Shown: one piece after another, positions 14,257 to 21,537 of the stretch | Numbering within the stretch: position 1 is the stretch's first letter | Layout: each line of letters begins with the position of its first letter | Source: Clostridia bacterium | GTDB lineage: Bacteria; Bacillota; Clostridia; Christensenellales; Aristaeellaceae | Assembly: GCA_900769075.1 (NCBI GenBank) | Contig: CAAGFE010000037.1 | Span: forward strand, 1 to 39,468 | Direction of reading: 5' to 3' | DNA length: 39,468 nucleotides | Made by a program: the position numbers and the translations under genes | Notes under the pieces: model-generated | What the model saw: the letters and a program-made list of their open reading frames with translations, nothing else | Told to the model about the DNA's origin: nothing | Database searches by the model: none

Positions 14257-15860
14257 TGTACCGCGTATACACAGACGGCATGCTGCTGTACCACAGCAAT
14301 TTGGAAAACCTTCGGATATTTGGCGCGACGCTTGAGCTTGAGATCAACAAGACCGGCAGCTTCAATTTCACCGTGCAGCAAGATCACCCGCGATACGACC
14401 TGATCCGTCGCATGAAGAGCCTCATCACGGTATACCAGGACGATGACCTGATCTTCCGCGGCCGCGTGCTCGACGATTCGACAGGGTGGAACAACGAAAA
14501 GAAGGTATCCTGCGAGGGCGAGCTGGCCTTCCTTCTGGACAGCCAACAGCGCCCCTATGAGTATTCCGGCACGATTGCCGGATACCTGAATCTTCTGATC
14601 GACCGGCACAACGCCCAGGTGGAGGAAAGCAAGTGGTTTACAGTCGGCCATGTGACTGTCGTGGACGCGAACGACTACATTGTCCGCTCCAATATCGACT
14701 ATGTGGACACCTGGACGGAGATGCAGGACAAGCTGATCAAGCTCCTGGGCGGGTACATCGTCGTTCGTCATGAGGGATGGATCAACTATATCGACTACCT
14801 GGAGGATATCACGCTGCTTTCCCCGCAGAAGATCGAATTCGGCAAAAACCTGATATCCCTTGAGCGCATACGGAAGGGCACGGACATCGGCACGGCGGTC
14901 ATCCCCCTTGGCGCGAAGCTCAAGGACGCGGAAGGCAAGGACACCGACGTGCGCCTGACCATTGAAAGCGTAAACGACGGAAGCGACATGCTGCTGGACG
15001 CTGACGCCATAGAAGAGTATGGCACGATTGTCAAGACGGTCATCTTTGACGACGTGACGGAGCCGACAAACCTGCTTACAAAGGGGCAGGCATACCTTGC
15101 AGGTCTTGTCAAGCTGCCGGACACGATTGAGCTGACGGCGGCTGACCTGGCGACGACGGGGCAGGATATCGCCTCCTTCCGTCTTGGAACCTATGTGCGC
15201 GCGGAGAGCAGGCCGCACGGGATTTCCCAGCTCTTCCTGGTCAGAAAATTATCCGTCGATCTTCTCTCCCCTGCAGCAAACAGGATGACGCTTGGCGCGG
15301 CGCGTGACGGGCTGACGGGCGCTGTGACGGGCGTGACGAACGCGCAAGGGGAAATCCTCAAGACGGTCGAAAGAACGGCACAGGCGGCAGCGGAGGCCGC
15401 CTACAACGTCGAGCAGAACGCGCTTGCATCCATCCAGATGAGCGAGGAGAACATCCGGGCAACCGTTGCAGAGAACTACTACCTGAAGGACGACACGGAC
15501 GCGCTGATTTCCTCCGTCTCCACGCAGATCGAGCAGACGAAGGAAAGCGTGGAAATCCAGTTCAACCGGTTCAGCGCTGACGTCGAGGCTGTGGCTTCTG
15601 GAACGGACGCGGGCTTTGAGGAAATCCGCAAGTATATCCGATTCGTGGACGGCAAAATCCTGCTTGGCGAGGTCGGCAACGAGCTGGAGCTTGAGATTGC
15701 CAAAGACCGGATCAGCTTCCTTCAGGATGGCGCGGAGGTGGCCTATTTCAGCAACCGCAAGCTCTACGTCACCGACACGCAGATCCTGCACAGCTTGCAG
15801 CTTGGGAATTTCGCCTTCATGCCCAGGGAAAACGGGAATCTGAGCTTTAAGAAAATCTGA
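14256..15860 (+). CDS. tail-associated protein B (Tal, second copy)
   Basis: The 534-residue protein is a second Tal. Its N-terminal 350 residues run parallel to Tal-A (YTDGMLLYHSN, FRGRVLDDST, RHNAQVEESKWFTVGHVTV, TIESVNDGSDML), but many positions differ. The C-terminal part has a long Ala-Glu coiled coil and a short beta end. ATG 14256 overlaps the Dit-B stop with AGGAGGGTGAG in front; GTG 14253 is the alternative. It would form the hub of the second tail tip. Confidence 0.8.
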   Translation: MYRVYTDGMLLYHSNLENLRIFGATLELEINKTGSFNFTVQQDHPRYDLIRRMKSLITVYQDDDLIFRGRVLDDSTGWNNEKKVSCEGELAFLLDSQQRPYEYSGTIAGYLNLLIDRHNAQVEESKWFTVGHVTVVDANDYIVRSNIDYVDTWTEMQDKLIKLLGGYIVVRHEGWINYIDYLEDITLLSPQKIEFGKNLISLERIRKGTDIGTAVIPLGAKLKDAEGKDTDVRLTIESVNDGSDMLLDADAIEEYGTIVKTVIFDDVTEPTNLLTKGQAYLAGLVKLPDTIELTAADLATTGQDIASFRLGTYVRAESRPHGISQLFLVRKLSVDLLSPAANRMTLGAARDGLTGAVTGVTNAQGEILKTVERTAQAAAEAAYNVEQNALASIQMSEENIRATVAENYYLKDDTDALISSVSTQIEQTKESVEIQFNRFSADVEAVASGTDAGFEEIRKYIRFVDGKILLGEVGNELELEIAKDRISFLQDGAEVAYFSNRKLYVTDTQILHSLQLGNFAFMPRENGNLSFKKI

Positions 15861-15875
15861 CGGAAGAAGCGTTTC

Positions 15876-15897
15876 TGACCTCTTGATAAGGAGGTCA
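15876..15897 (+). promoter_or_regulatory. hairpin covering the ribosome site of the large fibre
   Basis: TGACCTC (15876-15882) pairs perfectly with GAGGTCA (15891-15897) across the loop TTGATAAG. The right arm contains the AGGAGG ribosome site of the fibre gene whose ATG is at 15902. The structure could lower or time fibre translation. No known riboswitch pattern is present. Confidence 0.55.
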
Positions 15898-15901
15898 AAC
15901 C

Positions 15902-17872
15902 ATGGCATCATCCGGCACCATTACGCAATCCATCCGTACGGGCTATCAGCTGAAGATCGCCTGGTCGGTCGGAAGCCAAAGCGTGGCGAACAACACATCC
16001 AGCGTCACCGTCAAGGTGCAGCTGGTGAGCACGGGCAGCAGCTACACAATCAACTCCAGCGCAAGCAAATCCGGCAGCGTTACGATCAACGGGACGAAGT
16101 ACAGCTTTACCTTCTCCGCTGCGCTGTCCGGCAACCAGACAAAGACGCTGTACGCCAAGACCGTCACCGTCTCCCACAATGCAGACGGCACGAAAACATG
16201 CTCCTTTGCCACGACATGCGGCATCAACGTCACCCTGGGCGGCACATACTACGGCAACGTCACGGCATCCGGCAGCGGCACATTTGACACCATCGCCAGG
16301 GCGAGCACCATTTCAAGCGTCACGGCCTCCGTCGCCATCAACGGCAGCAACGCCGTGACGGTGAGCATCACACGGGCGTCAAGCAGCTTCACGCACACGG
16401 TCGTCTTTTCCTTCGGAAGCTATTCAAAGACCGTGACTGGCGTGGGTACATCTACCAGCTACGCCATCCCGACCAGCTGGATGAACGCCATGCCCAGCGC
16501 GACCAGCGGCACGGCCAAGGTTACGGTCACGACGTACAGCGGCAGCACGAAGATCGGCACAGCCGTCAGCAAGAATTTCACCGTGACGGTGCCTTCATCC
16601 GTCGTTCCGACGATCAGCAGCGTGACGATGGCCGAAGCGGTTTCCGGACTGTCTGCGAAATTCGGCGCGTATGTCCAGAACAAAAGCAAAATAGCCGTCA
16701 AAATCACGGCGGCAGGGGCATACTCATCCACCATCAAGTCCTACAAGACCACGATACAGGGTGCCAGTTTCACGGCGGCAAGCTTTACGAGCGGCACCCT
16801 CACCAAGAGCGGCACATCCACGGCCACCATCACCGTGACAGACAGCCGTGGCCGAACCGCCAGCACCACACGGAGCATCACAGTCGTCGCCTATGCATCA
16901 CCAAAGATCACCGCCTTTCAGGGCTTCCGCTGTCTCGCGGACGGAACGGAAAACTACGATGGCACATATCTCAATTCGAAATTGAGTTTTGCAATTTCGT
17001 CCGTAGGCAGCAAAAACGACAAGAGCTATACCCTGTCATACAGGCCGAAGAATACGGAAGCATGGTCGGACTTGACAATCGGAAGCGTTTATGCACATTC
17101 CGGCAACATCGTCAGCGCATCCGGCATCCTGGGCATTGACAAGAGCTTTGACGTTCGGCTTACGGTCACGGACTACTTTTCCACCGTGCAGAGCGTGATT
17201 GAGATTCCCACGTCGTTTACGCTGCTGGATTTCAACGCTTCCGGGCGCGGCATTGCCTTCGGCAAGGTCAGCGAGGTCGACGGCATGGAAGTTGACCTGG
17301 ACATGAGCATATACCGCAACGTATACATGGGCGGAAGCAAGCGGTCGGACGACGAAAAGAACATGTATTTCCAGGCCAGCGAGACAGCGGCCAATCCGCA
17401 CAACTGCAAGCTGTACGGAGGAAACGGCGCAAGCGCAACCTCTATTGGCTGCTGGGACAGCGCACGATCCATCGGCATATGGCGATACCTGTCCGGAACA
17501 AAAAACATGGTGATTGACGGAAACGTCAGTTTGACGCACGGAAACGGAGGCAATGCGTTTGTCACATCCGGCGCGGTGACACACGGAAGCCGGTCTGGAC
17601 GGGTGCAGTTTTCCAATGGGCTGCTGCTGCAATGGGACACGGAGAGCATCACGCCAGCTGCGAACACGCCGACGAAAAAGACCGTGACATTTCCAATCGC
17701 ATACACGGATACGCCGGTTGTAATCACCACCGCACAAACGGCCGTGCCTGGAACATCCGTCACAGGAACGGCTGCGGCCAGCATCACGGCGACCGGATTT
17801 GACTGCTACGTCACCCGAACAGGCACCACAGCAACGTCGGTCGGATGGCTGTCCATAGGATATAAGGGATAA
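15902..17872 (+). CDS. large tail fibre (DUF859-like; gp53-like C-terminal domain)
   Basis: The 656-residue protein is Ser/Thr-rich and beta throughout. The first 440 residues resemble phage minor structural proteins of the DUF859 type, with repeated Ig-like units ending in ITVVAYASPKITAF. The middle contains ASGRGIAFGKVSEVDGMEV, a segment seen in many fibres before the tip. The last 90 residues (VQFSNGLLLQWDT... to GWLSIGYKG) look like the gp53-like fibre tip domain. It belongs to cassette B and is a second receptor-binding candidate. An RNA hairpin covers its ribosome site. Confidence 0.75.
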   Translation: MASSGTITQSIRTGYQLKIAWSVGSQSVANNTSSVTVKVQLVSTGSSYTINSSASKSGSVTINGTKYSFTFSAALSGNQTKTLYAKTVTVSHNADGTKTCSFATTCGINVTLGGTYYGNVTASGSGTFDTIARASTISSVTASVAINGSNAVTVSITRASSSFTHTVVFSFGSYSKTVTGVGTSTSYAIPTSWMNAMPSATSGTAKVTVTTYSGSTKIGTAVSKNFTVTVPSSVVPTISSVTMAEAVSGLSAKFGAYVQNKSKIAVKITAAGAYSSTIKSYKTTIQGASFTAASFTSGTLTKSGTSTATITVTDSRGRTASTTRSITVVAYASPKITAFQGFRCLADGTENYDGTYLNSKLSFAISSVGSKNDKSYTLSYRPKNTEAWSDLTIGSVYAHSGNIVSASGILGIDKSFDVRLTVTDYFSTVQSVIEIPTSFTLLDFNASGRGIAFGKVSEVDGMEVDLDMSIYRNVYMGGSKRSDDEKNMYFQASETAANPHNCKLYGGNGASATSIGCWDSARSIGIWRYLSGTKNMVIDGNVSLTHGNGGNAFVTSGAVTHGSRSGRVQFSNGLLLQWDTESITPAANTPTKKTVTFPIAYTDTPVVITTAQTAVPGTSVTGTAAASITATGFDCYVTRTGTTATSVGWLSIGYKG

Positions 17873-17895
17873 AAAACATACTGGAGGATAGACCC

Positions 17896-18204
17896 ATGAC
17901 CATCTATCAGGTACTCTGTCTTTTTTCTGTTCCTGCTCTACTTGCGGCGATTTTCAAGCATTTTTACAGCCAGATGCGTGAGACGCAGAACGGGCTTACG
18001 GCCATCAAAGCCGGACTTCAGGCTCTTCTTCGTGCGCAGCTGATCGCCGACTACAACAAGTGGAGCGAAAAAGGATATGCGCCCATCTACGCGCGGGAGA
18101 ATTTTGAAAACTGCTGGAGGCAGTATCACGCGCTTGGAGCAAACGGCGTGATGGACGACATCAGAAGAAAGTTTCTGGAATTGCCAACGGAAGCAAGTGA
18201 ATAA
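17896..18204 (+). CDS. single-pass membrane protein (holin-like or lysis accessory)
   Basis: The 102-residue protein has one N-terminal membrane helix (residues about 3-22) followed by a helical soluble part (HFYSQMRETQNGLTAIKAGLQALLR). This size and shape resemble small proteins next to tail fibre genes in clostridial phages that are often called holin-like. A second, better holin lies at 37726, so a lysis role is uncertain. It is the last gene of the late operon; a strong terminator follows. Confidence 0.6.
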   Translation: MTIYQVLCLFSVPALLAAIFKHFYSQMRETQNGLTAIKAGLQALLRAQLIADYNKWSEKGYAPIYARENFENCWRQYHALGANGVMDDIRRKFLELPTEASE

Positions 18205-18209
18205 AAGAA

Positions 18210-18240
18210 AGCCCATGGCGTTTGCCATGGGCTGTTTTTC
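18210..18240 (+). terminator. rho-independent terminator of the late operon
   Basis: AGCCCATGGC (18210-18219) and GCCATGGGCT (18224-18233) form a perfect 10-bp stem with a 4-base loop, followed by GTTTTTC. It starts six bases after the last late gene and faces the convergent integrase gene. Confidence 0.9.
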
Positions 18241-18259
18241 TGTTCTTTGTGTTTGTATT

Positions 18260-18289
18260 TAATTATTGTTCCGTTCGGCTCAATAATTA
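18260..18289. other. possible attP core beside the integrase gene
   Basis: TAATTATTG (18260-18268) and CAATAATTA (18281-18289) are perfect 9-bp inverted arms around the 12-base centre TTCCGTTCGGCT. Serine integrases use short imperfect palindromes next to their gene as attP, and this is the only clear one within 100 bases of the integrase 3' end. No T run follows on either strand, so it is not a terminator. The assignment is inference. Confidence 0.4.
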
Positions 18290-18304
18290 TGTACAACTAC
18301 ATTT

Positions 18305-19753
18305 TCAAAAAAATATGATGTCCATAATTCTCTTTTCATCCTTTGACCATACAACATGAATCTCTTCGATGATAGAGCGCCAGAAGGATCGCTTGTGCTC
18401 TCCGTCCAGTTCTTTATAGATTTCCTTCCATCCGCTGGTCAGTATGGACTGGATTTTTTCATAGTCCGGCTCATTGTCATGCTCAGACTGTTCTTTTTCT
18501 GCGGCATGAATTCTATCCATCAGCGAATCATAGCTTTTGTCGTATTCTTCGACGCTCTTGATTCGGCCTTTTTGCCATGCATAATTCAGCCGATCAAGCT
18601 CTGCTGTCAATGCTTCAATGTCGTGCTTCAATACCTTTTCTTCGGACGATTTGACGCTGATCACCTGAATCTTTTTGTTTTCAACTATGGATTCGAGCTG
18701 ATCCAGGAGCATTTCTTCCAGCCTATACTCCTGAACGATGTTGTTATAGTCACATTGATGGTTGATACGCGCCCTTGTGCATTTATAGGCCAGATAGCTT
18801 CTGCGCTTTTCACGCTTGCCTGTTTCCTTGTTTGGCCGTGAGTAGCAATAATACTTACCACCGGAAAGCCTGTTCCCGCAATGTGGGCATCGGATCAGGC
18901 CGGTAAAAATATATGTGCGTCGTTCCGTCGTGCGCGGATTGCGCGAGATGATCCTCTGAAGCTGATTGAATTCCTCTCTGGTGATGTACGGTTCGCAGTA
19001 ATTCGGATTCCCTTTGTACGTCCCGCAGATCATTTCATTCTTGAGTGCGTTCATCACGGAGTTATACATAAAATCTCTTCCGTACTTCTGGTTGATAAAG
19101 ATCATACCTGCACGAACGGAATGGTTTGTCATGACATGGTCAATCAGGTCACGCATGATGTCATCGTCGCGCTTTTCGATGTACTTGTGGCGTTCGCCTT
19201 CTTCCGGCTGCCCGACCGTATAGCAAAACGGGAGGCACTGAGAACCAAAGAGCGGTTGACCGGTTTGAATTTTGTACTCATTCACCATTCGGATGCGTTC
19301 TCCATCCTGGTCGGCTTCAAACTGCGCCATGGTGAGCTTCATGTTCACAAAGGCTTCTCCGCTGGCCGTGGACAGGTCGTATTTCTCCTCTGTCGCCGTC
19401 CAGATTACGCCTCCGACGGACAGGCGCTTCATGCACTCATGGTATTCTGCGACGGAGCGGAAGAAACGGTCTAGCTTGATGAAGATAATTCTCCTGAATT
19501 TTCTCTGCTCCGCATCCTGAATCATGCGCTGGAGTTCCGGCCTGTTTTTGATTAGCTTTCGCCCTGAAACTCCCTCATCCTGGTACCACTCCACGATTTT
19601 CATGTTATTCTCATCAGCAAAATCCTGAAGTTTCTTCTTCTGAGCTGCAAGCGATATGCCGTGCAGCTTTTGCTCCGTTGTGGATACTCGGATATAGGCG
19701 GCAACCTCCTCGATATACGATTCCCTTTTTCCATGCTCTTCGATGATTGACAT
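18305..19753 (-). CDS. large serine recombinase (phage integrase)
   Basis: The 482-residue protein is a large serine recombinase. The resolvase catalytic domain has YIRVST with the nucleophile at Ser24, and DRFFRS further on. A recombinase domain (about residues 160-275) and a zinc ribbon with Cys289, Cys292, Cys325 and Cys334 follow, then a coiled C-terminus. It would integrate and, with a directionality factor not identified here, excise the phage DNA. AAGGGAG precedes the start on the minus strand. It is convergent with the late operon and transcribed away from the HTH gene in front of it. Confidence 0.93.
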   Translation of the reverse strand: MSIIEEHGKRESYIEEVAAYIRVSTTEQKLHGISLAAQKKKLQDFADENNMKIVEWYQDEGVSGRKLIKNRPELQRMIQDAEQRKFRRIIFIKLDRFFRSVAEYHECMKRLSVGGVIWTATEEKYDLSTASGEAFVNMKLTMAQFEADQDGERIRMVNEYKIQTGQPLFGSQCLPFCYTVGQPEEGERHKYIEKRDDDIMRDLIDHVMTNHSVRAGMIFINQKYGRDFMYNSVMNALKNEMICGTYKGNPNYCEPYITREEFNQLQRIISRNPRTTERRTYIFTGLIRCPHCGNRLSGGKYYCYSRPNKETGKREKRRSYLAYKCTRARINHQCDYNNIVQEYRLEEMLLDQLESIVENKKIQVISVKSSEEKVLKHDIEALTAELDRLNYAWQKGRIKSVEEYDKSYDSLMDRIHAAEKEQSEHDNEPDYEKIQSILTSGWKEIYKELDGEHKRSFWRSIIEEIHVVWSKDEKRIMDIIFF

Positions 19754-19797
19754 GTTTTCTCTCTCCCTTTGTCCTCCATTTTTTCAAATCTCTATCT

Positions 19798-20343
19798 TCA
19801 TCTGAACAATCGATGAATCCATATGAATCCAACGTCCGAATTCATCTTGTCGATGACCAGCGCGGCGATGATGACCAGCAAGGACGCTGCCAGGCTGAAA
19901 GCCAGCACAGAAATGATACGCATGCGCCTTCTGGCCAGCGCCTTCATGTCGCTGACCGTCTCCCTGATCCGAGCTATGGTTTCCTGGTTGTTCCTGTTTT
20001 CCGCTTCCAGCCTTGCCATGGTATCAGACAGATGCGCGTTCTTTTCCTTCATCGTCATTTCATCCTGCGTGTCGTGCGTGCATGTCAGTTCGTCGCGTCT
20101 GCATCCGGACAACACACAGAGGATGGGCAGGATCGTGGACAGCCGACAATCGGACATATCGGCCGAAAACATTCTGTCCACGGTGCCCTTCGGCACGCCG
20201 GATCGGTCTGCAATCTCCCCGCTTGACAGGCGAAGGGCATCCTTGCGGATTTTGCACCATGCAATCAGTTCGTTCGGCGGAAGCGTTGCCAGATATGGGA
20301 AGCAGTCCTTCCCTGCGTGCGTACAGTTTTTGCAATCTTTCAT
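19798..20343 (-). CDS. HTH protein with C-terminal membrane anchor
   Basis: The 181-residue protein joins three parts: an N-terminal Cys cluster (Cys4, Cys7, Cys14), an XRE-like helix-turn-helix (about residues 33-80, LSSGEIADRSGVPKGTVDRMFS), and a coiled coil ending in one membrane helix (residues 141-164). The start has AAAGGAG seven bases before it. A DNA-binding protein tethered to the membrane could control lysogeny or excision in response to a surface signal, or act in exclusion of other phages; both are inference. It is read in the same direction as the integrase. Confidence 0.75.
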   Translation of the reverse strand: MKDCKNCTHAGKDCFPYLATLPPNELIAWCKIRKDALRLSSGEIADRSGVPKGTVDRMFSADMSDCRLSTILPILCVLSGCRRDELTCTHDTQDEMTMKEKNAHLSDTMARLEAENRNNQETIARIRETVSDMKALARRRMRIISVLAFSLAASLLVIIAALVIDKMNSDVGFIWIHRLFR

Positions 20344-20477
20344 ATGCCGTCTCCTTTCTCACAAGTGAATACGCCTATTCGCATATATGAAGCAACGCAC
20401 TCACATATGTGTATTGAACAAAAAATCCATCCGATGTATCCTGTAACCAGGTCAGAAACGGCCTATCTTCCAGGGCT

Positions 20478-20520
20478 GCGGGAGCGCTTATGGTGGTGCT
20501 GCGGCGCTCCCGCGGTTTTT
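20478..20520 (+). terminator. orphan forward terminator
   Basis: GCGGGAGCGC (20478-20487) and GCGCTCCCGC (20504-20513) form a perfect 10-bp stem, extendable by two pairs, with a 16-base loop. GG and five T bases follow, so it acts on forward transcripts. There is no forward gene just upstream: 20344-20477 holds no credible ORF on this strand, only a 10-bp palindrome CACATATGTG at 20402. It may end an unseen RNA or insulate the LexA-box promoter that follows. Confidence 0.65.
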
Positions 20521-20556
20521 CATCAAAGCAGAATTTTCCGAATTTGTATATTAGTG

Positions 20557-20606
20557 TTGCAAGGGCGAAAACATTTTTGTAGTATAACAATTAGAACGAA
20601 TGTTCT
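20557..20606 (+). promoter_or_regulatory. promoter with LexA (SOS) box
   Basis: A -35 box TTGCAA (20557-20562) and a -10 box TAGTAT (20580-20585) are 17 bases apart. The palindrome AGAAC-GAAT-GTTCT (20593-20606) lies where transcription should start. It fits the Bacillota LexA consensus GAAC-RNRY-GTTY, including the RNRY centre. LexA bound here should block the promoter until DNA damage. It drives the 42-aa ORF at 20638. Confidence 0.75.
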
Positions 20607-20637
20607 ATTCCTCAACTGTATGAAAGGACGATGAATC

Positions 20638-20766
20638 ATGCAACACCTTACGAAGACGGAATATATCAAAGAAATAACTGCCATGATGAAAGAAACAGAC
20701 GACGTAGTCATGCTTGACCTTATCTGCAAGATGCTCAGACGCGCCCTACTTCACAAGGCTGCGTAA
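20638..20766 (+). CDS. 42-aa SOS-controlled micro-protein (possible antirepressor)
   Basis: This short ORF follows a LexA-box promoter and has AAAGGA nine bases before its ATG. The product is one amphipathic helical peptide with EYIKEITAMMKE and MLDLICKMLRRALL segments, a shape suited to protein binding. Its last 21 bases overlap the 3' end of the convergent repressor gene. Small LexA-controlled antirepressors are known in other phages (Gifsy prophages, Tum of phage 186). The repressor here has no cleavage domain, so an antirepressor role is attractive but unproven. Confidence 0.6.
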   Translation: MQHLTKTEYIKEITAMMKETDDVVMLDLICKMLRRALLHKAA

Positions 20767-21111
20767 CATCGCCGTCACGCCATCAAGCTTCTCTTCGTCG
20801 AGCTGATAGAGTAGCTTGACCGCATCGCAAAACTTCTGATCCGCCCCAAGCCTGAACACGATGTCCACAGCGACATCGGTTTTTTCTTTTTTGGCCTCGA
20901 CCTCCTTATCTTCAATTAAGTCGGACTTCATGATTCCGAAATAGTTTGCAAGCATTTCTACTTTGTCCATGCGTGGATACTTCTTTCCCTTCACCCAATC
21001 CGTCAATGTATAGTAACTGAATCCTAGAGCATCACACACGTCACGTCTTGATTTTCCGTTCAGATCCATATACTTCTGAAGGTTGCTTGCAAATATCGAT
21101 TTGTTGTCCAT
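20746..21111 (-). CDS. CI-like repressor (XRE family, no peptidase domain)
   Basis: The 121-residue protein has an XRE helix-turn-helix in residues 8-65 (SRRDVCDALGFSYYTLTDWV), a Lys/Glu linker and a small helical C-terminal domain probably for dimerisation (FCDAVKLLYQLDEEKLDGV). There is no LexA-type Ser/Lys peptidase, so RecA-driven self-cleavage is not expected. It is divergent from the Cro-like gene over an operator region and its own -10 box overlaps the operator, so it should control both promoters. It is the main candidate for the lysogeny repressor. Confidence 0.85.
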   Translation of the reverse strand: MDNKSIFASNLQKYMDLNGKSRRDVCDALGFSYYTLTDWVKGKKYPRMDKVEMLANYFGIMKSDLIEDKEVEAKKEKTDVAVDIVFRLGADQKFCDAVKLLYQLDEEKLDGVTAMLRSLVK

Positions 21112-21133
21112 GATACACCCCCTTTCTGCTTAT

Positions 21134-21161
21134 ATTATACACCTAAAGCACAATAAATCAA
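21134..21161 (-). promoter_or_regulatory. repressor promoter (PRM-like)
   Basis: On the minus strand TTGATT (21161-21156) and a perfect TATAAT (21139-21134) are 16 bases apart, 23 bases above the repressor start. Operator O1 (21138-21152) lies inside the promoter, so the repressor or Cro can shut it. Confidence 0.75.
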
Positions 21162-21241
21162 TAAATTTTCAAAAAATATTGTGCTTTAGGTATTGACAAA
21201 GATATTTCAGAATAGTATTATTTAGCTGTGCTTAAAGCACA
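21138..21241. promoter_or_regulatory. divergent operator region O1-O3
   Basis: Three related sites carry the half-site TGTGCTTTA. O1 is on the minus strand at 21152-21138 and O2 on the plus strand at 21180-21194; together ACCTAAAGCACAATA and TATTGTGCTTTAGGT form a perfect 15-bp inverted pair (21141-21155 and 21177-21191). O3, TGTGCTTAAAGCACA at 21227-21241, is a near-perfect 15-bp palindrome at the start of the Cro transcript. The placement over both promoters shows a lambda-like genetic switch. Confidence 0.85.
21193..21221 (+). promoter_or_regulatory. early promoter (PR-like)
   Basis: A consensus TTGACA (21193-21198) and TATTAT (21216-21221) are exactly 17 bases apart. It reads into the Cro-like gene and the whole early operon. 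Operator O2 overlaps the -35 box and O3 covers the start site. Confidence 0.9.
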
Positions 21242-21276
21242 ATATCGAAGTGTGACCAACGAAAGGATGTGAAACA

Positions 21277-21474
21277 ATGGAAATCACTTTGAAGGCTGCC
21301 AGGGTAAACGCAGGTATGACGCAGATTCAGCTTGCCAAGCTCGTTGGCACCACTAAAAATACCATTTCTAACTACGAAAGGTATATCACTATACCTGATA
21401 TGGAAATGGGACAGAAGATTGCCGAGGCGTGCGGGTGTTCTGTGAATGACCTGAGATTCACGCGGGAATCGTAA
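21277..21474 (+). CDS. Cro-like XRE protein
   Basis: The 65-residue protein is a bare XRE helix-turn-helix (AARVNAGMTQIQLAKLVGTTKNTISNYE split over residues 6-33), the size of a Cro protein. It is the first gene from the early promoter and faces the repressor gene. It probably binds the same operators and helps commit to lytic growth. GAAAGGA precedes the ATG. Confidence 0.85.
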   Translation: MEITLKAARVNAGMTQIQLAKLVGTTKNTISNYERYITIPDMEMGQKIAEACGCSVNDLRFTRES

Positions 21475-21492
21475 ATTTTTTTACTCCGAGAT

Positions 21493-21507
21493 TGTGCTTT
21501 TAGCACA
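21493..21507. promoter_or_regulatory. fourth operator (O4) before the antirepressor gene
   Basis: TGTGCTTTTAGCACA is a 15-bp palindrome with 6-bp arms and the same half-site as O1-O3. It lies between the Cro-like gene and the antirepressor gene. No clear promoter is seen beside it, so it may act as a roadblock or as a partner for DNA looping. Confidence 0.7.
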
Positions 21508-21537
21508 TTTCTGGTGAGAATAAGAAAGGAGGACGCC

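Noticed and set aside
10990..17872. Diversity-generating retroelement or invertible fibre segment
   Set aside because: No reverse transcriptase, no template/variable repeat pair and no inverted gene ends around the fibres; the only recombinase is an integrase-type large serine recombinase.
19823..20368. Forward 181-codon ORF opposite the HTH-membrane gene
   Set aside because: It mirrors the reverse gene, has no ribosome site and gives a low-complexity Ser/Met/Ala product; the reverse gene has AAAGGAG and recognisable domains.
20402..20411. CACATATGTG palindrome as a main operator
   Set aside because: Single copy with no promoter clearly attached; too little to call.
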